DNA of 20,641 nucleotides from Clostridium sp. AM34-11AC. Its GTDB lineage: Bacteria; Bacillota; Clostridia; Lachnospirales; Lachnospiraceae. The stretch lies in the NCBI RefSeq assembly GCF_003435375.1, contig NZ_QWGL01000040.1, positions 1-20,641 of the forward strand, in the 5' to 3' direction. The notes under the pieces are model-generated. The model was not told the origin of the DNA. It worked only from the letters and a program-made list of their open reading frames with translations, and made no database searches. The position numbers and the translations under genes were made by a program. Of the stretch, positions 15,571 to 20,641 are shown piece by piece (within the stretch, counting starts at the first letter, position 1; each line of letters begins with the position of its first letter).

Positions 15571-15697
15571 TACAATTAAATCTTCACAGCTTTACTAAGC
15601 AAGAGATCCGAATGATATGCTCCCTTCATGATGACAGTTTGTTTTTTCACTGTCTCTCATAAAGGGAGCATATCAGAAAAGGTCTCCTGCTTTTTTT
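15571..15697 (+). repeat. Cassette-end repeat B, copy 1, interrupted by a 63-bp palindrome
   Basis: ACAATTAAATCTTCACAGC and the following TTTRCTAAGC, then GAAAAGGTCTCCTGCTTTTTT, match 16371-16429. In copy 2 these parts form one intact terminator; here the two arms (15597-15604 and 15685-15692) are separated by the insert at 15613-15675. The gap 15514-15570 holds nothing I can interpret. Confidence 0.8.
15613..15675. mobile_element. 63-bp palindromic insertion (MITE-like) with GAA target duplication
   Basis: TGATATGCTCCCTT (15613-15626) is the perfect reverse complement of AAGGGAGCATATCA (15662-15675). Inside, ATGA/TCAT and GACAGT/ACTGTC (15633-15638 and 15649-15654) continue the stem, so nearly the whole unit folds into one hairpin. 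GAA flanks it on both sides (15610-15612 and 15676-15678), while the uninterrupted copy at 16371-16429 has a single GAA there. It encodes no protein. Confidence 0.7.
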
Positions 15698-15709
15698 CCC
15701 AAAAACTGA

Positions 15710-15816
15710 ATATGGAACTCTAAGGCACTTGCTGTTTTCGTTTTGAAAATGACAGGTGCTTTTGCTTTAGGGAGCAAGAAAATATCTTCCATTCTTTAGG
15801 TTGATGAAGTATAATG
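15710..15816 (+). repeat. Cassette-boundary repeat, copy 2
   Basis: This 107-bp copy of 14823-14929 includes ATATGGAACTCTAA, although here it is not part of any gene, the terminator hairpin (GGCAC...GTGC) and the final TATAAT (15810-15815). It lies between the lipoprotein and membrane-protein cargo genes. Confidence 0.88.
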
Positions 15817-15851
15817 TAAGCAACAAACTTGAAGTTTAAGGGAATGATATT

Positions 15852-16322
15852 ATGGATTTTGCTATATTTAGATTGTTTATAAGAGTTTCATTATTTGTTA
15901 TAGCTTTAATTGCTTGCATTATCTATCTAATTAAAAAAAGAAAACTTATCTATTCGATATTTTTTGATAAAGAAGCGATAAAAAAAGAATATACTGGAAA
16001 AAATGATATAATATTTCTTCGATTGGCTAATACCATTCTTGTTATAGTAGCTATTCTTTTAATCTTATATTTGAAAGATTTTGTTTTAGATATGCCTTAC
16101 ATCATAAACAAACAGTATAGTTATGCAGAAGGATATGTAACTGAACAATCTCATGGTGGTGCAGATATATCTTCTGAAAGAAGAAGTATTTTTCTATATG
16201 ATAAAGTTAAAGATGATGAAATCGAAATCACAGTATTTTCAAGGTATGTTGATAAAAATACTTATTTAAAGGTACAATATCTTCCGCATACGAAATATGG
16301 TGCTATTGTAGAAAATAAATAA
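15852..16322 (+). CDS. Two-helix membrane protein of unknown function (cargo)
   Basis: The product has 156 residues. Two hydrophobic segments are visible, about residues 8-27 (RVSLFVIALIACIIYLI) and 58-75 (ANTILVIVAILLILYL), then a soluble C-terminal domain (KQYSYAEGYVTEQSHGGADISSERRSIFLYD...) that resembles the small beta domain of DUF3592-like membrane proteins; that resemblance is tentative. The ATG at 15852 has AAGGGA at 15838-15843. The gene is very A/T-rich, lies between repeat copies 2 and 3, and is probably expressed from the TATAAT at 15810. It forms the second unit of the cassette array. Confidence 0.77.
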   Translation: MDFAIFRLFIRVSLFVIALIACIIYLIKKRKLIYSIFFDKEAIKKEYTGKNDIIFLRLANTILVIVAILLILYLKDFVLDMPYIINKQYSYAEGYVTEQSHGGADISSERRSIFLYDKVKDDEIEITVFSRYVDKNTYLKVQYLPHTKYGAIVENK

Positions 16323-16370
16323 TTCATTCTAAAAAGAAAAATCCCAGTTTGTATAACTGGCAACCCAACC

Positions 16371-16498
16371 ACAATTAAATCTTCACAGCTTTGCTAAGCA
16401 GGAAATCTGAAAAGGTCTCCTGCTTTTTTGCACCTAAAATTAAATATGGAACTTTAAGGCACTTGCTATTTTCGTTTTGAAAATGACAGGTGCTTTTT
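16371..16498 (+). repeat. Cassette-end repeat B copy 2 plus partial boundary repeat copy 3
   Basis: 16371-16429 is the uninterrupted version of repeat B. From 16444 follows ATATGGAACTTTAA with the relaxase-type terminator (GGCAC...GTGC) up to about 16498, matching the first half of copies 1 and 2. The TATAAT half is absent and is replaced by the ribosome site of the CHC2 gene. A small CCAGTT/AACTGG hairpin (16344-16360) precedes repeat B. Confidence 0.8.
16396..16429 (+). terminator. Intrinsic terminator after the membrane-protein cargo gene
   Basis: AAGCAGGA (16396-16403) pairs perfectly with TCCTGCTT (16418-16425) with a 14-nt loop and a T run to 16429. Confidence 0.8.
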
Positions 16499-16519
16499 TC
16501 GTTTCAGGAAAGGAGTCAC

Positions 16520-17158
16520 ATGAATGTATTTGAAATTGTAAAAGAAAATGTTACTGCCCGACAAGCCGCAGAAGCCTATGGCTTGAAAGTGGGTCGCACA
16601 GGTATGGCGTGCTGTCCGTTTCACTCGGATATGTCCCCCAGTATGAAGCTGGATGAACGCTATTACTGTTTTGGCTGCGGAGCAACCGGAGACGCTGTTG
16701 ATCTCACAGCGAAGCTATTCGGTATCGGGCTGAGGGAAGCTGCTGTCAAACTTGCTGAAGATTTTGGTCTTAACTATGACAGCCGACAAAAGCCCAGTGT
16801 CCGCCCTCGTATTCGTGAGCCGACACCGGAGCAGAAATATCAAAAAGAAGAAAATCATTGCTACAAGGTGCTGACGGATTATTTTCATCTTCTTAGAGAA
16901 TGGGAAAAGAAATACGCTCCTAAACAGCCGGATGAGGAATGGAATCCTCTGTTTGCAGAAGCACTGTATAAGAAGAACTATATCGAATATCTGCTTGATA
17001 TTCTTCTGTATGGTTCATTGGAGGAACGAAAAGCACTTGTGGCAGAACAGAGAAAGGAGGTGTTGAAACTTGAACAACGAATTGCAGAACTGTCAGCAGA
17101 CAGAACCATGCACAGTAGAAGAAATCCGAAACAGCTTAGAGCAGAGCGAGAAAGGTAA
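16520..17158 (+). CDS. CHC2 zinc-finger primase-like protein of the nested element
   Basis: The product has 212 residues. The N-terminal domain matches the DnaG-type CHC2 zinc finger: CCPFHSDMSPSMKLDERYYCFGCGATGD, with Cys-x2-His and Cys-x2-Cys ligands at about residues 33-56. No TOPRIM catalytic domain follows; the rest is helical. It probably binds single-stranded DNA or primer templates and works with the VirE-like ATPase encoded next to it. The ATG at 16520 has AGGAAAGGAG at 16506-16515. The 3' end overlaps the VirE-like gene by 89 bp in another frame. It is clearly homologous to the ICE protein beginning at 19902, sharing also DYFHLLREWEKKY-type and YIEYLLDILLYGS-type segments. Confidence 0.87.
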   Translation: MNVFEIVKENVTARQAAEAYGLKVGRTGMACCPFHSDMSPSMKLDERYYCFGCGATGDAVDLTAKLFGIGLREAAVKLAEDFGLNYDSRQKPSVRPRIREPTPEQKYQKEENHCYKVLTDYFHLLREWEKKYAPKQPDEEWNPLFAEALYKKNYIEYLLDILLYGSLEERKALVAEQRKEVLKLEQRIAELSADRTMHSRRNPKQLRAERER

Positions 17159-18446
17159 GGTTTATAATACTGCCGCAAATTATAAGCGTGTTCTGCAATA
17201 TGACCCACTTTTGAAAGGAGCTATCCGAAAAAATCTTCTGACCGAAAGAATCGACATTGTGAAGCCCCTCGGTTGGTATCGTGACAGCCCGACATTGACG
17301 GATGTGGATGTGAAATATCTGCTCCTATATTTTGAAGAAAACTATGGATTGACCGTAGAAAAGAAAATCATAGACGCAGTTGCGGTTATTGCCAACGAAA
17401 ACCGTTACCACCCTGTCTGCGATTTTCTCAATGCCCTACACTGGGACGGAACGGAACGCATACGCTTCTGTCTGCACCGCTTTCTCGGTTCTGATACAGA
17501 TGATTACACCTATGAAGCATTGAAGTTGTTTCTGTTGGGTGCTATCTCACGAGCCTTTAAGCCGGGGTGCAAATTTGAGGTAATGCTCTGTCTTGTAGGC
17601 GGTCAGGGAGCCGGAAAGTCCTCTTTCTTCCGTTTGCTTGCGGTCAATGATGATTGGTTCTCTGATGACTTGAAGAAGCTGGATGATGAAAATGTGTACC
17701 GCAAAATGCAGGGGCATTGGATTATTGAAATGTCGGAAATGATTGCAACCGCCAACGCTAAGAGCATTGAAGAAATCAAGTCCTTTCTGAGCCGCCAAAA
17801 GGAAACCTATAAGATACCCTATGAAACACATCCGGCAGACAGAAAACGACAATGTGTGTTTGGAGGTTCTTCCAATACCCTTGACTTTCTTCCCCTCGAC
17901 CGAACAGGCAACCGCCGCTTCGTTCCGGTTATGGTCTATCCTGAAAGGGCTGAGGTTCATATTTTGGCAGATGAACAGGCTTCAAGAGAGTATATCAATC
18001 AGATGTGGGCAGAAGCTATGGAGATTTACAGAAGCGGAAATTTCCGTCTGAGATTCAGTCCGGCTATGAACGCTTATCTGAAAGCCCACCAAAAGGACTT
18101 TATGCCGGAGGACACAAAGGCAGGACAGATTTTAGACTATTTGGAACGCTATTCCGGCAGCATGGTCTGTTCCAAACAGCTTTATAAGGAAGCACTGGGG
18201 CATGATTATGACGAACCGAAACAATGGGAACTGCGAGAGATCAACGACATTATGAATAACGCTGTCACAGGCTGGAGGGCGTTCAGCAATCCTAGGTATT
18301 TTCCAGAGCCTTACCGCAGACAAAAAGGCTGGGAGCGTATCAGGAACGACAACGAGCCTGACAACAGCATGGATGGTTTTCAAGAAATCCCGACAGAGGA
18401 AATGGAACAGTTAGGGCTTCCGGAAGAATGGTTGAAGCAAAAATAA
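17070..18446 (+). CDS. VirE-family (PF05272-like) primase/helicase ATPase
   Basis: The 458-residue product resembles the virulence-associated E / phage D5-type primase-helicase family used to start replication of mobile elements. The P-loop is GGQGAGKSS at residues 177-185. Around it are FLNALHWDGTERI, HWIIEMSEM (Walker B-like acidic residues), RQKETYKIPYE, RQCVFGGSSNT and FLPLDRTGNRRFVPV, all typical of this family. The start is TTG at 17070 with AAAGGAGG at 17053-17060, well spaced; it lies within the CHC2 gene, implying translational coupling. It ends just before the iteron cluster, which fits a replication module of CHC2 protein, helicase and origin. Confidence 0.87.
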   Translation: MNNELQNCQQTEPCTVEEIRNSLEQSEKGKVYNTAANYKRVLQYDPLLKGAIRKNLLTERIDIVKPLGWYRDSPTLTDVDVKYLLLYFEENYGLTVEKKIIDAVAVIANENRYHPVCDFLNALHWDGTERIRFCLHRFLGSDTDDYTYEALKLFLLGAISRAFKPGCKFEVMLCLVGGQGAGKSSFFRLLAVNDDWFSDDLKKLDDENVYRKMQGHWIIEMSEMIATANAKSIEEIKSFLSRQKETYKIPYETHPADRKRQCVFGGSSNTLDFLPLDRTGNRRFVPVMVYPERAEVHILADEQASREYINQMWAEAMEIYRSGNFRLRFSPAMNAYLKAHQKDFMPEDTKAGQILDYLERYSGSMVCSKQLYKEALGHDYDEPKQWELREINDIMNNAVTGWRAFSNPRYFPEPYRRQKGWERIRNDNEPDNSMDGFQEIPTEEMEQLGLPEEWLKQK

Positions 18447-18452
18447 AAGCTC

Positions 18453-18665
18453 GTTGTCGCTTCGGTTGTCGAGCCGGTTGTCGGTCTGGTTGTCGGGCAA
18501 AAATCCCGAAAGCCTTGATATTGCGGCACTTTTCCCTCTCTGACAACCATGACAACCAATATTATAAAGAAAAAGGAAATAGTAAAAAGATAGTATCGCC
18601 CGATAAAGAAAAAAGGTTTTCTGATGTCCGTTGTCGGAACTTCGTTGTCAGACCTTTCCTTGTCG
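18453..18665. repeat. GTTGTC iteron cluster with AT-rich stretch (candidate replication origin)
   Basis: GTTGTCG occurs at 18453, 18465, 18477 and 18489 with an exact 12-bp period. Two reverse copies (GACAAC) are at 18542 and 18551, and three more forward copies at 18630 (GTTGTCG), 18644 (GTTGTCA) and 18659 (CTTGTCG). Between them, 18558-18598 is almost only A/T. This arrangement of phased iterons beside an easily melted stretch resembles plasmid or phage origins. It occupies nearly all of the gap between the helicase gene and tnpW. Confidence 0.65.
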
Positions 18666-18694
18666 GGCTTTTTTCATTCAAGGAGGAATATCGT

Positions 18695-18892
18695 ATGACA
18701 AATATTGTGAACAGTACACTACCCACCCCAAATAACCATTCGGAGAAAAACAAACCGGATGGAGTTTTTGTGATTAAGCAAGGCAAAACAAATTATAAAG
18801 TCAAAGTGTTTTTTGACCATAGTAGCGGTTTGACTGCTGAGGACAGATTGAAACGCATTATTCAGGCAGAAGCAGAGAGAGAATCTGCGTAA
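18695..18892 (+). CDS. tnpW: TnpW family small transposon protein
   Basis: The product has 65 residues. After a variable N-terminus it contains KPDGVFVIKQGKTNYKVKVFFDHSSGLTAEDRLKRIIQAEAE, the pattern of TnpW, the short protein encoded at the right end of Tn4451-type elements. Its function is not established. The start is the ATG at 18695 with AAGGAGG at 18680-18686. The frame is open upstream to 18428 but would translate the iterons, so the longer form is rejected. The stop is 44 bp from the right end of the element. It is the last gene before attR. Confidence 0.82.
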   Translation: MTNIVNSTLPTPNNHSEKNKPDGVFVIKQGKTNYKVKVFFDHSSGLTAEDRLKRIIQAEAERESA

Positions 18893-18905
18893 GTAATATA
18901 AAAAA

Positions 18906-18940
18906 TATCCACGCACCCCCTTGACAAAAGCTTTCAGAGG
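18906..18940 (+). other. attR junction of the nested element
   Basis: TATCCAC at 18906-18912 is the inverted counterpart of GTGGATA in attL, again exactly 24 bp from the GA core (18937-18938). From 18937 the topB frame resumes as GAG GAC ACC CTA (E-D-T-L). Confidence 0.85.
18921..18926 (+). promoter_or_regulatory. -35 half (TTGACA) of the circle-joint promoter
   Basis: A perfect TTGACA lies 10 bp inside the right end and points out of the element. In the integrated state no good -10 lies 16-18 bp downstream in topB. After circularisation the spacer to TATTTT (9274-9279) is 10 + 2 (GA) + 5 = 17 bp. Confidence 0.68.
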
Positions 18941-19620
18941 ACACCCTATTGTCCGCGATGGAGACTGCCGGAAAAGAAGATATGCCGGAGGATGCCGAAC
19001 GAAAAGGTCTGGGGACACCGGCCACCCGTGCCGGTATTTTGGAAAAGCTGGTATCTGCCGGTTTTCTGGAACGAAAAAAGAGCAGGAAAACGGTGCAGCT
19101 TCTCCCTTCCCACGATGCAGTTTCCCTTATCACCGTTCTGCCGGAACAGCTGCAATCGCCGCTTTTGACTGCCGAGTGGGAGTACCGCCTGGGCGAGATC
19201 GAGCGCGGGCAGCTTGCCCCGGAGGAGTTTTTGGACGGGATCAGCACCATGTTGGGAGACCTGGTGGGAACTTATCAGGTCATCAAGGGAACCGAGTACC
19301 TGTTCTCCCCGCCCCGTGAGGTGGTAGGCAAATGCCCCCGCTGCGGCGGTGAAGTTGCAGAACTGCAAAAAGGCTTCTTCTGTCAGAATGATTCTTGCAA
19401 ATTTGCAATCTGGAAAAATAACAAATGGTGGGCTGCCAAGAAAAAACAGCCGACCAAGGCTGTGGTGTCTGCACTGCTGAAAGATGGCCGTGTCCGTGTA
19501 ACGGGCCTATATTCGGAGAAAACCGGCAAGACCTACGATGCCACTGTGGTTTTGGAGGACGATGGACAGTATGCCAATTTCAAGCTGGAATTTGACCAGC
19601 GGAAAGGAGGCAGCCGATGA
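18937..19620 (+). pseudogene. topB: DNA topoisomerase III, 3' part separated by the nested element
   Basis: This is the continuation of the gene cut at 9268. It begins E-D-T-L-L-S-A-M-E-T-A-G-K-E-D, follows with the conserved core motif GLGTPATRAGILEKL, and ends with a zinc ribbon (CPRCGGEVAELQKGFFCQNDSCKFAIWK) and a basic DNA-binding tail. TTG at 18949 or ATG at 18958 could start a separate fragment, but neither has a convincing ribosome site, and the TOPRIM and tyrosine regions are in the other half. About 227 of the 699 residues are here. The stop overlaps the next gene as ATGA, the normal ICE arrangement. Confidence 0.9.
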
Positions 19621-19895
19621 AGCTCTCTTTAGTGGAACGGGAAACCATTCTCCTCTATAACCAGGCAGAACCAATGGCTGAGGTCTACACCCACGATCCC
19701 CGCCTGATGGAGAAACTGGAACTGCTGGCAAAAAAGCACCCCGACCAGATCACCCGAAAGGATGCCCATAACTTTACCGTCCCCAAGCGGTGTGTATCAG
19801 TCAGGGAGCCATACAGCGCAGAACGCCGCAAAGCTGCCAGTGAGCGTGCGAAAGCTGCCGGATACCAGCCCCCTGTGAGAAAGGCCGGCAGTTAA
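19617..19895 (+). CDS. Small conserved ICE protein, paralogue of the nested-element gene at 11961
   Basis: The 92-residue product begins MKLSLVERETILLYNQAEPMAEVYTHDPRLMEKLELLAKKHPDQ and has a basic C-terminus (PYSAERRKAASERAKAAGYQPP). I do not know a function for the family; its position between topB and the CHC2 gene and its charge suggest a DNA-related helper (inference). The ATG at 19617 overlaps the topB stop by ATGA, with GGAGG at 19605-19609, so it depends on translation of topB. Because the nested element separates it from the operon promoter and from most of topB, its expression may be reduced in the present arrangement. Confidence 0.8.
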   Translation: MKLSLVERETILLYNQAEPMAEVYTHDPRLMEKLELLAKKHPDQITRKDAHNFTVPKRCVSVREPYSAERRKAASERAKAAGYQPPVRKAGS

Positions 19896-19901
19896 AGGCA
19901 C

Positions 19902-20641
19902 ATGGCAGAGAATGTATTTGAAGCAGTCAAGCAGTCGGTCAGCACCAGAGAAGCGGCAGAGTTTTATGGGATAAAAGTCAGGCGAAATGGCATGGCCTGC
20001 TGTCCTTTTCACGATGATAAGAACCCCAGCATGAAGGTAGACCAGCGATTCCACTGCTTTGGCTGCGGTGAAGATGGGGATGTGATCGACTTTACCGCAA
20101 AGCTCTTTGACCTCTCCTCAAAAGAAGCGGCGGAGAAACTGGCACAGGACTTTGGCCTGATCTATGACAGTCAGGCCCCTCCCCGCAGGAGGTATGTCCG
20201 GCAGAAAAACGAGGCACAGAAATTTCGGGAGGACCGGCAGCGGTGTTATCGCGTACTGTCCGATTACTACTATCTGCTGAAAAAATGGGAGGCCGACAAT
20301 TCTCCCCGGACACCGGAGGAAGAACCGCACCCCCGTTTTGTGGAAGCAATCCAGAAAAAAACCTATGTAGAGTACCTGTTGGACCTTTTTCTTTATGAAA
20401 GTGAAGAAGAACAAAAGGCATGGATTGCAGAACACACAGCAGAAATCACACACTTGGAAAGGAGATTGAAAATCATGGCTGAGAACAAACCCACCAACCG
20501 AGAGCGGCTAAGGGAAATCACAGATGGCATCGAGCAGGGGATCAAAGAACTGTTTGAGAGTGAAAAGTATATGCGCTATCTGTCCGTCATGTCCCGCTTC
20601 CACCGCTATTCGGTAAACAACACCATGCTCATCTATATGCA
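19902..20641 (+). CDS. CHC2 zinc-finger protein, in frame with an ArdC-like domain (3' end outside window)
   Basis: From the ATG at 19902 the frame stays open to the end of the window (246 codons plus 2 bases). Residues 1-190 match the nested-element CHC2 protein: MAENVFEAVKQSVSTREAAEFYG, the zinc finger CCPFHDDKNPSMKVDQRFHCFGCGEDGD (about residues 33-60), and YVEYLLDLFLYES. From residue 192 begins MAENKPTNRERLREITDGIEQGIKELF...YMRYLSVMSRFHRYSVNNTMLIYMQ, the start of an ArdC-type single-strand DNA-binding domain found in large LtrC-like ICE proteins. No stop separates the two, so it is either a fusion or two genes in one frame. The start at 19902 has only a weak ribosome site (AAAGG), 6 bp after the preceding stop. 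Confidence 0.82.
   Translation, partial: MAENVFEAVKQSVSTREAAEFYGIKVRRNGMACCPFHDDKNPSMKVDQRFHCFGCGEDGDVIDFTAKLFDLSSKEAAEKLAQDFGLIYDSQAPPRRRYVRQKNEAQKFREDRQRCYRVLSDYYYLLKKWEADNSPRTPEEEPHPRFVEAIQKKTYVEYLLDLFLYESEEEQKAWIAEHTAEITHLERRLKIMAENKPTNRERLREITDGIEQGIKELFESEKYMRYLSVMSRFHRYSVNNTMLIYM
20475..20641 (+). CDS. ArdC-like ICE protein, possible separate start inside the CHC2 frame
   Basis: The ATG at 20475 is preceded by AAAGGAG (20458-20464) at 10 bp, much better than the site before 19902, and the sequence from here on is the usual N-terminus of the ArdC/LtrC-like proteins of such ICEs. Those proteins bind single-stranded DNA and, in ArdC, protect incoming DNA. Only 55 codons are in the window. 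It is listed separately because it may be translated as its own product besides, or instead of, the fused form. Confidence 0.6.
   Translation, partial: MAENKPTNRERLREITDGIEQGIKELFESEKYMRYLSVMSRFHRYSVNNTMLIYM

Larger units (their letters stand above)
9267..18936 (+). mobile_element. Nested Tn4451-type integrative mobilizable element, 9,670 bp
   Basis: The boundaries come from the interrupted topB frame: left ...CACTTTACG-GA and right GA-GGACACCC... rejoin as HFTEDTLLSAMETAG. GA is shared at both ends, matching the GA core known for Tn4451/TnpX elements. Inside are a large serine recombinase at the left end, TnpV, a MobV/TnpZ-like relaxase and TnpW at the right end, the same skeleton as Tn4451. 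There are in addition a CHC2/VirE replication module and three cargo genes. Overall GC is clearly lower than in the ICE around it. It encodes a relaxase but no secretion apparatus, so it would need a helper such as the surrounding ICE to transfer. Confidence 0.9.
1..20641. mobile_element. Tn1549/CTn2-like integrative conjugative element (internal part)
   Basis: The flanking regions 1-9268 and 18937-20641 together carry the ordered core of a clostridial ICE: VirB6-like channel protein, PrgI, VirB4 ATPase, CHAP cell-wall hydrolase, DUF4315, DUF4366, topoisomerase III, a small conserved protein, a CHC2 zinc-finger protein and an ArdC-like protein. All are on the + strand with short gaps or overlaps, as in one transfer operon. 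Neither end of the ICE, nor its integrase or its own relaxase, lies in the window. The family assignment rests on recalled gene order and protein patterns. The element is interrupted by the nested element at 9267-18936. Confidence 0.85.

Noticed and set aside
18453..18495. Regular 12-bp repeats considered as a CRISPR array
   Set aside because: Repeat cores of 7-8 bp with 4-5 bp between them are far too short for repeats and spacers, and no cas genes are present. Iterons fit better.
18428..18694. N-terminal extension of TnpW with CRxG repeats
   Set aside because: The cysteine/arginine-rich translation is just the 12-bp iterons read as codons. The ATG at 18695 has an AAGGAGG site and gives the normal TnpW size.

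Overview
The window looks like part of the chromosome of a gut-type low-GC Gram-positive bacterium (class Clostridia), lying wholly inside an integrative conjugative element (ICE) of the Tn1549/CTn2 kind. I base this on the gene order (VirB6-like, PrgI, VirB4, CHAP hydrolase, DUF4315, DUF4366, topoisomerase III, CHC2 zinc-finger protein, ArdC-like protein), strong AAGGAGG ribosome sites and tight gene spacing, all on the + strand. There are no rRNA, tRNA or CRISPR loci. Identifications are from recalled family patterns, without database searches.

Layout. Positions 1-9268 hold the ICE transfer module. Three genes not typical of the backbone are interleaved in it: an MT-A70 adenine methyltransferase (539-1084), a small unknown protein (3913-4287) and a membrane-anchored unknown protein (7163-7870). 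The ICE topoisomerase III gene (topB) starts at 7851, is broken after 9268 and resumes at 18937. Joining the halves through one shared GA dinucleotide restores an uninterrupted 699-residue TopB. Positions 19617-20641 continue the ICE backbone (92-residue protein, CHC2 primase-like protein, start of an ArdC-like protein).

The 9,670-bp insert (9267-18936) is a complete nested mobilizable element of Tn4451 type: large serine recombinase (TnpX-like), TnpV, two small proteins, a cargo gene with its own promoter and terminator, a MobV/TnpZ-type relaxase preceded by a strongly structured region (oriT candidate), two cargo genes bracketed by repeats, a CHC2 primase-like protein, a VirE-type primase/helicase ATPase, an iteron cluster with an AT-rich stretch, and TnpW next to the right end.

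Most notable points. (1) The two ends, if circularised, form a symmetrical attP with 19 of 31 matching positions per arm around GA. (2) The same joint creates TTGACA-17 bp-TATTTT pointing at the recombinase, a promoter that exists only in the excised circle, as known for Tn4451/Tn4453. Excision would therefore both switch on the recombinase and repair the host ICE's topB. (3) Nine GTTGTC-core iterons, four at an exact 12-bp period, lie around an AT-rich stretch just behind the CHC2/VirE genes: a candidate replication origin. (4) Two cargo genes sit between three copies of a repeat that carries the last codons and terminator of the relaxase gene, giving a cassette-like array. (5) One of these repeats contains a 63-bp palindromic insertion with 14-bp perfect terminal inverted repeats and a GAA target duplication.
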